Shown: positions 57,968-64,000 of the stretch, piece by piece | Position numbering within the stretch: the stretch's first letter is position 1 | How the letters are laid out: the number at the start of each line of letters is the position of its first letter | From: JBEDUK01 sp963781595 | GTDB taxonomy: Bacteria > Actinomycetota > UBA4738 | DNA length: 64,000 nucleotides | Reading direction: 5' to 3' | Assembly: GCA_963781595.1 (NCBI GenBank) | Contig: CAWAGG010000006.1 | Span: 1,984,001 to 2,048,000 of the forward strand | Notes under the pieces: model-generated | Seen by the model: only the letters and a program-made list of their open reading frames with translations | The model's database searches: none | What the model was told of the DNA's origin: nothing | Translations under genes and position numbers: made by a program

Positions 57968-58984
57968 GTGACCGACTTCTGGCCGGGGACGCTCTCCCGC
58001 CTGCTCGCCCGCGAGGATCTCTCGCGAGAGGATGCCGCGGCCGCCATGCACCGCATCATGTCCGGCGAAGCGACCCCGGCCCAGGTCGCGGCGTTCGTCG
58101 TGGCGCTCCGGGCGAAGGGCGAGACGGCGGAAGAGGTCGCCGGCCTCGCGTCGGTGATGCTCGGGTTCGCGCCGCCCGTCGAGACGCCGGGCCCGGTGGT
58201 CGACACGTGCGGCACGGGCGGCGACCGGGCCGGGACGATCAACGTGTCCACGATCGCCGCCATCGTCGCCGCCGGAGCCGGCGCCGTGGTGGCGAAGCAC
58301 GGGAACCGGGCCGCTTCGTCGCGCTGCGGTTCGGCCGACCTGCTCGAGGCGCTCGGCGTGAAGGTCGCGCTCGCGCCCGACGACGTTTCGAGGTGCCTGT
58401 CGGAGACGGGCATCGGGTTCATGTTCGCCCCGGTCTTCCACGCGGCGATGGCGCACGCTGCCGGCGCGCGCAAGGAGATGGGCATCCCGACCGTGTTCAA
58501 CTTCCTCGGTCCCCTGACGAACCCCGCCCGGCCGTCGGCGCAGGTCGTCGGCGTGGCCGATCCGCGGATGCAGCGGGTCCTGGCGGGGGTCCTGGCCGAT
58601 CGCGGCACGCGGGCCTACGTCGTGCGCGGAGACGACGGGATCGACGAGATCACGACGACGGGGCCGTCACACGTGATCGAGGCCGCCGGCGGGGCGACGG
58701 TCGCGTTCCAGCTGGATCCCGCGGCGCTCGGGGTCCCGATCGCTGCGCCCGGCGACCTGGCCGGAGGCGACGCCGAACGCAACGCCGAGGTGGCGCGCGC
58801 GATCCTCGGCGGTGAGCCGGGTCCGCCGCGAGACATCGTCGCGTTGAACGCGGCCGCGGCGCTCGCGGTGGCCGGGACCGCCGATGACCTGGCGGTGGGC
58901 CTGGAGGCGGCGGCCGAGTCGATCGACTCGGGGCGCGCGGCGGCCGTCCTCGCGCGATGGGTCGAGGTGTCGAACCGCGCATGA
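57968..58984 (+). CDS. trpD: Anthranilate phosphoribosyltransferase
   Basis: This 338-residue enzyme of tryptophan biosynthesis joins anthranilate and PRPP. Key motifs: VVDTCGTGGDRAGTINVST (PRPP glycine loop), VAKHGNRAASSRCGSADLLEALG (KHGN..S), FAPVFHAAMAHAAGARKEMGIPTVFNFLGPLTNP (Arg of R-x-x-x-G-x-RT-x-FN-x-LGPL-x-NP). It is separated from other trp genes and preceded by four small co-transcribed genes. Confidence 0.95.
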   Translation: MTDFWPGTLSRLLAREDLSREDAAAAMHRIMSGEATPAQVAAFVVALRAKGETAEEVAGLASVMLGFAPPVETPGPVVDTCGTGGDRAGTINVSTIAAIVAAGAGAVVAKHGNRAASSRCGSADLLEALGVKVALAPDDVSRCLSETGIGFMFAPVFHAAMAHAAGARKEMGIPTVFNFLGPLTNPARPSAQVVGVADPRMQRVLAGVLADRGTRAYVVRGDDGIDEITTTGPSHVIEAAGGATVAFQLDPAALGVPIAAPGDLAGGDAERNAEVARAILGGEPGPPRDIVALNAAAALAVAGTADDLAVGLEAAAESIDSGRAAAVLARWVEVSNRA

Positions 58985-59074
58985 GGGGCCGGGACGGCGC
59001 ACCCGCGCGGTGCGGCTTCGGATGGACGAGCCTCCGCCATCGGACCGGGGGGTGGTCGGTCGATGCGGTTTCGG

Positions 59075-59080
59075 TAGTCT
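59075..59080 (+). promoter_or_regulatory. -10 element for the MMPL transporter gene
   Basis: TAGTCT is followed by a 37-base leader ending in GAGGGGTGCGGG before the ATG at 59118. Confidence 0.35.
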
Positions 59081-59117
59081 CGAAGCTCGACGCTCCAGAT
59101 CGATCGAGGGGTGCGGG

Positions 59118-61319
59118 ATGAGCGCGAGCGGACCGACATCGGACGGGGACGGGCAGGAGACGAACCCGCACGCGCGGGCGCAGCGATTCTTCGGGATCGT
59201 CGCGGGCCGGCGATCGAAGTGGATCGTCCTGGTGCTGTGGCTCCTCGTTGGCGGCCTCATCTCCTCGTACGCGAACAAGCTCGAGTCGGTGACGAAGAAC
59301 GAGCAGTCGAGCTACCTCCCCGGGACCGCCGAGTCGACGAAGGTCCTCGACCTCCTGAAGCGGTTCCCGACCGCCGACACGGTTCCGGCCGTGATCGTCT
59401 ATCACCGTGAAGGCGGCTTGACCGAAGCCGACCGGGCGAAGATCGCCGCGGACGCGGCCGCGATCGAGGCCCTCGGCCTGAAGACGGTCCTGGGCGTCAC
59501 ACCGTCACCACCGTCACCGGACGGTCACGCGGAACTGCTGATCGTCCCGATCAAGATCGCCGACGACACCGACGCGGGCAAGATCCTGATCGACGACGTG
59601 AAGGCGATCCGCGGCCAGGTCGAGCCTGGCTCGTCCGGCGGACTCGACGTGGCGGTCACCGGCGGCGCCGGCTTCTCCGCGGACGCGATCGAGGTCTTCG
59701 GCAACATCAACACCACGCTCTTGCTCTGGAGCGTCGTGATCGTGGCCATCCTGCTGCTGATCACGTACCGCAGCCCCTTCCTGTGGCTCGTCCCCCTGTT
59801 CACGGTGCTCGTGGCCGACAACCTCGCGCGCGGCGTCGCGTACGTGCTCGCGCAGGCGGGGGTGGTGATCAACGGGCAGACGTCCGGGATCCTCGTGGTC
59901 CTGGTGTTCGGGGCCGGGACCGACTATGCGCTGCTCATCGTCGCTCGCTACCGGGAGGAGCTGCGCAGGCATCAGGACAAGCACGAAGCGATGCAGTACG
60001 CCCTCGGGCGCGCCGGTCCCGCGATCGTCGCCAGCGGCAGCACGGTCATCGCCGGCCTGCTCTGCCTGCTCGCGGCGTCGTTGAACAGCAACCGCGGGCT
60101 CGGTCCGGTGGGCGCGGTCGGGATCGTATGCGCGCTCCTGGCGATGCTGACGCTCCTCCCGGCCCTCCTCGTGATCCTCCCCCGGGGCGTCTTCTGGCCG
60201 TTCGTGCCGCGGTTCGGTTCGATCGCGAAGGAGGACGCGGGCTTCTACGCGCGGGTGGGCAGGAACATCCTCCCGCGGTACCGCACGGTCGCGGTCGTCG
60301 TGATCGTGATCCTGGCGGCCATGTCGTTGGGTCTGCTGCGCCTGAACACGAACCTCAGCTCCCTCGACTCGTTCCGCGGCAGCGTCGAATCCGTCCGCGG
60401 GCAACGTCTCGTCGCGCAGAGCTACCCGCAGGGAGCGACGGCGCCGACCGACGTCGTGGTCCAGCCGGCGTCGAACGTGCAGGCTGCGATCGCGGCGACG
60501 AAGGACACGCCGGGCGTCGCGTCTGTCGACGAGCGGGCGGTCCAGACGGCCGGCGACCTGGCGACGTTCCAGGTCGTGCTCACGGACGATCCGTACAGCG
60601 GGGCGGCGCAGGCCACGATCGAGCGGCTCCGGACGAACGTCCGTGCGGCCGCGGGGGAGGGCGCCCTCGTCGGCGGCGCCACCGCGATCCAGGGAGATGT
60701 CAACGCGGCGGCGAAGCGCGACTTCGCGATCATCGCGCCGCTCGTGCTGCTGGTCGTGTTCCTCATCCTGGCGCTCCTGCTGCGGGCGCTGGTCGTTCCG
60801 CTGGTGCTGGTCGGGACCGTGATCCTCTCGTTCGGCGCCGCGCTGGGGGCGAGCGTGGTTATCTTCGACGTCGTCTTCGGCTTCGCGGGGATCGACGCGT
60901 CGCTTCCGCTCCTGGCGTTCATCTTCCTGGTCGCGCTGGGCGTGGACTACAACATCTTCCTGATGGCGCGCGCACGTGAGGAGACGATCAAGGCGGGAAC
61001 GCGGCCCGGGATGCTGAAGGCGCTCGCGGTGACCGGCGGCGTGATCACCTCGGCGGGGATCGTGCTGGCGGGCACGTTCTCCGTGCTCGGCGTCCTGCCG
61101 CTGGTGCCGCTGACGGAGATCGGGTTCATCGTGGCCTTCGGCGTACTGCTCGACACGTTGATCGTGCGGACCCTCCTGGTTCCGGCCCTCACGTTCTGGA
61201 TCGGCCCCGCGATCTGGGCGCCGAGCGCGCTCGCCCACCGCGAGGAGCCGTCGCTCCCGTCAGCGGCCGTGGCGGTCGGGGACGCGGTCGCCGCCGGCCA
61301 GGATGGTAAAGAGGACTGA
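59118..61319 (+). CDS. MMPL family (RND-type) membrane transporter
   Basis: A 733-residue protein of two homologous halves. Each half has one N-terminal TM helix (KWIVLVLWLLVGGLISSYA; TVAVVVIVILAAMSLGLL), a periplasmic loop (DTVPAVIVYHREGGLTEADR in the first) and a five-helix bundle. The MMPL signature residues are in VFGAGTDYALLIVARYREEL (first) and FLVALGVDYNIFLMARAREE (second), i.e. the GxDY...R motif twice. It probably exports a lipid or drug-like compound using the proton gradient. It converges with a VOC gene only 15 bases away. Confidence 0.93.
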   Translation: MSASGPTSDGDGQETNPHARAQRFFGIVAGRRSKWIVLVLWLLVGGLISSYANKLESVTKNEQSSYLPGTAESTKVLDLLKRFPTADTVPAVIVYHREGGLTEADRAKIAADAAAIEALGLKTVLGVTPSPPSPDGHAELLIVPIKIADDTDAGKILIDDVKAIRGQVEPGSSGGLDVAVTGGAGFSADAIEVFGNINTTLLLWSVVIVAILLLITYRSPFLWLVPLFTVLVADNLARGVAYVLAQAGVVINGQTSGILVVLVFGAGTDYALLIVARYREELRRHQDKHEAMQYALGRAGPAIVASGSTVIAGLLCLLAASLNSNRGLGPVGAVGIVCALLAMLTLLPALLVILPRGVFWPFVPRFGSIAKEDAGFYARVGRNILPRYRTVAVVVIVILAAMSLGLLRLNTNLSSLDSFRGSVESVRGQRLVAQSYPQGATAPTDVVVQPASNVQAAIAATKDTPGVASVDERAVQTAGDLATFQVVLTDDPYSGAAQATIERLRTNVRAAAGEGALVGGATAIQGDVNAAAKRDFAIIAPLVLLVVFLILALLLRALVVPLVLVGTVILSFGAALGASVVIFDVVFGFAGIDASLPLLAFIFLVALGVDYNIFLMARAREETIKAGTRPGMLKALAVTGGVITSAGIVLAGTFSVLGVLPLVPLTEIGFIVAFGVLLDTLIVRTLLVPALTFWIGPAIWAPSALAHREEPSLPSAAVAVGDAVAAGQDGKED

Positions 61320-61334
61320 CGAACCGAGGCCCGG

Positions 61335-61757
61335 TCAGGGATCGAACCGACCCACGAAGTGCTCCGCGGCACCGGGCCGGGTCAGCTGGTAGATCGCGAT
61401 CCGGTGCCCGCCGGGCGTTCGGAACGAACAGATCGGCCCGTGGGGGATCTCGAACGTCGTCTCGCGCTCCCAGCCCCGCGCTTCGAGGCAGCGCATCGCG
61501 CGGCGGAGGTCCGCCACGCGGTAGACGAGCACGGGCCGTTCGCCGTCGAGGTGCTCGGTCAGCAGCACGTAGGGCGGGGTGCCCGTGAGGTCGACCATCG
61601 CGACGCGCGTGCCCATGCCCGCGACGGAGAACACGGCCCGGCCGCCGAGCACCTCGGTGAAGTACCGCAGGTCGCCCTGGACGTCCGCGCTCGGCGTGTA
61701 GACGAAATCCAGCTGTTCGAACGGGAAGCCGGCGTCGTCGCGTCCGGGCTCGGACAT
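61335..61757 (-). CDS. VOC superfamily protein (140 aa)
   Basis: A 140-residue single glyoxalase-fold protein: FEQLDFVYTPSADVQGDLRYFTEVLGGRAVF, YRVADLRRAMRCLEARGWE and C-terminal GHRIAIYQLTRPGA. The second metal-type residue is Glu/Asp-poor, so it may be a binder rather than an enzyme. It lies 27 bases after the Lrp-type gene on the same strand. Confidence 0.82.
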   Translation of the reverse strand: MSEPGRDDAGFPFEQLDFVYTPSADVQGDLRYFTEVLGGRAVFSVAGMGTRVAMVDLTGTPPYVLLTEHLDGERPVLVYRVADLRRAMRCLEARGWERETTFEIPHGPICSFRTPGGHRIAIYQLTRPGAAEHFVGRFDP

Positions 61758-61784
61758 GGCGTGCGGTTGCGGCCGCCGAAACGG

Positions 61785-62078
61785 TTACAGGCCGCTGCTC
61801 TCGTCGAACCCGACCGAGAACAGCGCCTCGAGGTCGTGCTTCGAATAGACCTGGAACGCGATCAGGGTCTCGGTGCGGGCGACGCCCTCGACCTTGCCGA
61901 CCCCGCCGGGTATCACGCGCGCGAGGTCCTCGTGCTCCATCACGCGGATGATCGCGACCAGGTCCCACTCGCCCGCGACCGAGTACACCTCGGTGACGCC
62001 GTCGATCCCGGCGATCGCCTCGGCGGCCTCGGCGATCGCATCGATCTCGCATTGGATCAGCACGACGGCGTTGACCAT
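61785..62078 (-). CDS. Stand-alone Lrp/AsnC ligand-binding (RAM) domain protein
   Basis: A 97-residue protein consisting only of the RAM fold: NAVVLIQCEIDAIAEAAEAIAGIDGVTEVYSVAGEWDLVAIIRV is the first beta-alpha-beta-beta unit, and TETLIAFQVYSKHDLEALF closes the fold. No helix-turn-helix. Such proteins bind amino acids and oligomerise, possibly modulating full-length Lrp regulators. GGGGAGG stands 8 bases before the ATG. Confidence 0.88.
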   Translation of the reverse strand: MVNAVVLIQCEIDAIAEAAEAIAGIDGVTEVYSVAGEWDLVAIIRVMEHEDLARVIPGGVGKVEGVARTETLIAFQVYSKHDLEALFSVGFDESSGL

Positions 62079-62212
62079 CTCAGGGCACCTCCCCTCGGTC
62101 GTTCGTTGATGGGGCTCCCGGATATTGCCACACGAGCGCGAACCAGCCAGGTGTGACGGTCAGGGCGTCGAGGATGGGCGGGGGACGCTTCGAGATCAGG
62201 CCGATGATCGGT

Positions 62213-62234
62213 CGCGTGGCGCGGGAGCCACGCG
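62213..62234 (-). terminator. Hairpin terminator after the thiolase gene
   Basis: Perfect 8-bp stem CGCGTGGC-gcggga-GCCACGCG, 11 bases beyond the thiolase stop. The rest of the 62079-62245 gap shows no gene. Confidence 0.6.
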
Positions 62235-62245
62235 GGAGCGCCCGA

Positions 62246-63424
62246 TCAGGTCCGTTCGAGCACCATCGCCATGCCCTGTCCGCCCGAGATGCAGAGCGTC
62301 GCGAGGCCGAGCGAGAGGCCCTTCGCGCGCAGCTCGTACGCGAGCGTCAGGACGATCCGCGCGCCCGTCATGCCGATCGGGTGCCCGAGCGCGATGGCGC
62401 CGCCGTTCGGGTTCAGCTTCTCGTGGTCGAACTTCAGCTCCCGGTCGCAGGCGAGGACCTGCGGCGCGAACGCCTCGTTCACCTCGATCACGTCGAAGTC
62501 CTGCAGCGCCAGGCCGGTCGTCTCGAGGACCTTCTTCGTGGAAGGGACGACCCCGATCCCCATGTACGCGGGGTCGACGCCTGCGGAGGCGTACGCGACG
62601 ACCCGGGCGAGCGGCTCCCGGCCCTCGGCGCGGGCCCGCGCCTCGCTCATCAGGACCAGCGCGGCGGCGCCGTCGGTGATGCCGGACGCGTTCCCCGGCG
62701 TCACGATCCCGTCGGGCTTGAACGTCGGCTTGAGCTTCGCCAGCCCTTCGAGGGTGGTGTCGGGCCGGATGTGCTCGTCGTGCTCGACCACCGTCGTCTG
62801 GCCCTTGGGGCCGGACGGCGCCTCGATGGGTTCGATCTCGAGAGCGCGGCGAGCCTCGGAGGCGGCCGCCTTCTGCTGCGACCCCAGCGCGAACTCGTCG
62901 GACTCCTCGCGCGAGATCCCGTAACGCTGGGCGAGGTTCTCGGCGGTCTCGCCCATCAGCAGGTCGCAGAGGGGGTCGAGGAACCCGTCCTTCGACATGC
63001 CGTCGTAGACCGTCGCGTCGCCCATCCGGTAACCGGACCGCATCCGGTCCAGGAGGAACGGCGTACGGGTCATGTTCTCCTGGCCACCGGCGACGACGAC
63101 CTCGGCATTGCCCAGGATGATCTGCTCGGCGGCGACCTGGATCGCCTTCGTGCCGGAGCCGCAGGCCATGTTCACGGTGAAGGCCGGCGTGTCCTCACCC
63201 AGGCCGCTGCGGTAGCTGACCTGACGCGCGGGGTTCGGGCCGTTGCCGGCCTGGCGGCCGTGGCCGAACACCAGCTCGTCGACGTCCGTGGGCTCGAGGC
63301 CGGCACGGGCGATCGCGGCCTTCGTGGCGTGGACGCCCAGGTCCACGGCCGGGAGGTCGGAGAACGAACCCATGAACTTCCCGACCGGGGTCCGGGCGCC
63401 CTCGACGATGACCGCGCGCTCCAT
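62246..63424 (-). CDS. Acetyl-CoA C-acetyltransferase (thiolase)
   Basis: This 392-residue enzyme catalyses 2 acetyl-CoA to acetoacetyl-CoA + CoA, or the reverse. Active-site residues: acylated Cys in NMACGSGTKAIQ, His in GGAIALGHPIGMTGARI, and the second Cys in LCISGGQGMAMVLE; the N-terminus MERAVIVEGARTPVGKFMG is typical. ATG at 63424 without SD; TAGGAT on the minus strand lies 8 bases upstream, shared with the divergent DinB gene. Confidence 0.96.
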   Translation of the reverse strand: MERAVIVEGARTPVGKFMGSFSDLPAVDLGVHATKAAIARAGLEPTDVDELVFGHGRQAGNGPNPARQVSYRSGLGEDTPAFTVNMACGSGTKAIQVAAEQIILGNAEVVVAGGQENMTRTPFLLDRMRSGYRMGDATVYDGMSKDGFLDPLCDLLMGETAENLAQRYGISREESDEFALGSQQKAAASEARRALEIEPIEAPSGPKGQTTVVEHDEHIRPDTTLEGLAKLKPTFKPDGIVTPGNASGITDGAAALVLMSEARARAEGREPLARVVAYASAGVDPAYMGIGVVPSTKKVLETTGLALQDFDVIEVNEAFAPQVLACDRELKFDHEKLNPNGGAIALGHPIGMTGARIVLTLAYELRAKGLSLGLATLCISGGQGMAMVLERT

Positions 63425-63431
63425 GGCGTTC

Positions 63432-63438
63432 TATCCTA
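63432..63438. promoter_or_regulatory. Symmetric -10 element driving two divergent leaderless genes
   Basis: TATCCTA reads TATCCT on the plus strand (8 bases before the DinB ATG at 63446) and TAGGAT on the minus strand (8 bases before the thiolase ATG at 63424). The start codons are separated by only 21 bases, so each transcript would begin at or beside its ATG. Confidence 0.5.
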
Positions 63439-63445
63439 CGGCGCG

Positions 63446-63961
63446 ATGCCGTTCGAGCCGCCGCCGCTGCCGCCCGACGTCACCGAGCCCGAGCCGGAAC
63501 GCGAGACGCTCGAGGGCTTTTTGGATCACTACCGCGCGGTCATCGTGCGGAAGGTGGCCGGCGTCACCTTCGAGGACGCGTCGCGTCCGATGGTGCCGTC
63601 GGGCACGAGCCTCCTCGGCGTCGTGAAGCACCTCGGATACGTCGAACGCGGCTGGTTCCGGTCGGGGATCGGCGGTGAGGCGTTCGACGTGCCGTGGACG
63701 GACGAGGACCCCGACGCGGACTTCCGGATCGAGCCCGGCGAGACCGTCGAGGGCGTGGTCGCCTGGTACCAGGAGCAGTGCGAACGCGCCCGGGAGGTCG
63801 TCGCGTCGGCGCCGAGCCTCGACGTGCGCGAGGTGCGCGGTCGGGATCGGCCCAAACGGTCGCTCCGGTGGATCCTCGTCCACATGATCGAGGAGACCGC
63901 CCGGCACGCGGGGCACATGGACATCATCCGCGAGCAGATCGACGGGGCCATCGGGGACTGA
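63446..63961 (+). CDS. DinB/DUF664 family protein
   Basis: A 171-residue four-helix protein: LEGFLDHYRAVIVRKVAGVTFEDASRPMVPSGTSLLGVVKHLGYVERGWF contains the first metal His (KHL), and RSLRWILVHMIEETARHAGHMDIIREQIDG has the HMIEET.RHAGH motif with two further His. DinB/YfiT relatives are metal-dependent, often thiol-linked transferases. It is divergent from thiolase with a shared promoter element. The last 39 bases of the window hold no supportable gene. Confidence 0.88.
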   Translation: MPFEPPPLPPDVTEPEPERETLEGFLDHYRAVIVRKVAGVTFEDASRPMVPSGTSLLGVVKHLGYVERGWFRSGIGGEAFDVPWTDEDPDADFRIEPGETVEGVVAWYQEQCERAREVVASAPSLDVREVRGRDRPKRSLRWILVHMIEETARHAGHMDIIREQIDGAIGD

Positions 63962-64000
63962 CGACCCGGCGTCAGGCGACCTGGCGGATCAGCCGCCGCC

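Noticed and set aside
63972..64000. End of a minus-strand gene at the right edge (RRLIRQVA then stop)
   Set aside because: Only eight codons are visible, which is not enough to support a gene.
1..64000. tRNA genes, CRISPR arrays, insertion sequences, prophage
   Set aside because: Read through all intergenic gaps; no cloverleaf-like T-loop, no regularly spaced repeats, no transposase or integrase frames.

Overview
The window is 64 kb of very GC-rich DNA (roughly 70% G+C, strong G/C third-position bias, many GTG starts, many 4-base stop/start overlaps). The gene families point to an actinomycete-type genome: RskA-like anti-sigma factor, MDMPI-type thiol-dependent protein, MMPL transporter, class I fructose-bisphosphate aldolase, gamma-alpha fused KorA and promoter-proximal leaderless starts. 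I infer Actinomycetota, possibly outside the classic Actinomycetes; a high-GC Chloroflexota cannot be excluded. I see no rRNA, tRNA, CRISPR, insertion sequence or prophage.

Region 1 (1-9.5 kb): a partial gene, a GNAT acetyltransferase, a MarR/YceI pair and a K+ channel with an RCK domain, then a formate dehydrogenase operon on the minus strand. The catalytic subunit (6072-8021) is a selenoprotein. An in-frame TGA at 7764-7766 sits where E. coli FdhF has selenocysteine and is followed by a SECIS-like hairpin. The N-terminal [4Fe-4S] module of the catalytic subunit is absent from that gene and is instead the C-terminus of a separate ferredoxin-domain subunit (3186-4190), two genes downstream. 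A NuoE-NuoF fusion (4187-6061) supplies NAD+ reduction.

Region 2 (9.6-24.4 kb): two divergent operons of C1-amine metabolism. On the minus strand are the four subunits of a sarcosine oxidase / N-methylglutamate dehydrogenase, in the order D-A-G-B. On the plus strand are fhs, a gamma-glutamylmethylamide synthetase-like glutamine synthetase, the three N-methylglutamate synthase-like subunits, a conserved unknown protein, a class-I-amidotransferase-type gamma-glutamyl hydrolase, a VOC protein and another amine oxidase-type flavoprotein. With the formate dehydrogenase this makes an almost complete inferred route: methylamine to gamma-glutamylmethylamide, N-methylglutamate, methylene-THF, formate and CO2. 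FolD is not in the window.

Region 3 (24.4-36.2 kb): a lower-GC hypothetical gene, a flavin reductase-cyclic nucleotide-binding fusion, a GNAT protein, aldolase, an orphan ribbon-helix-helix-like gene and a VapBC pair. Then comes a minus-strand catabolic operon (acyl-CoA dehydrogenase, tandem DUF1989-GcvT fusion, PhyH-type dioxygenase) next to an APC permease.

Region 4 (36.3-64 kb): mostly housekeeping and regulatory genes. These include a GAF-PucR regulator, a CBS/cNMP/GlnD-like protein with an exonuclease, 5-formyl-THF cyclo-ligase, two ECF sigma/partner pairs, glycerate kinase, an A-type Fe-S carrier, a GH13 glucosidase, KorAB, an aminotransferase-V protein without the desulfurase cysteine, and an aquaporin. 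A trpD operon carries four small upstream genes. An MMPL transporter, a stand-alone Lrp-type RAM domain, thiolase and a DinB-like protein follow.

Recurrent signal: several genes lack a Shine-Dalgarno sequence and have a TANNNT hexamer 6-10 bases before the start, which suggests leaderless transcripts. The thiolase and the DinB gene are divergent and share one symmetric -10 element.
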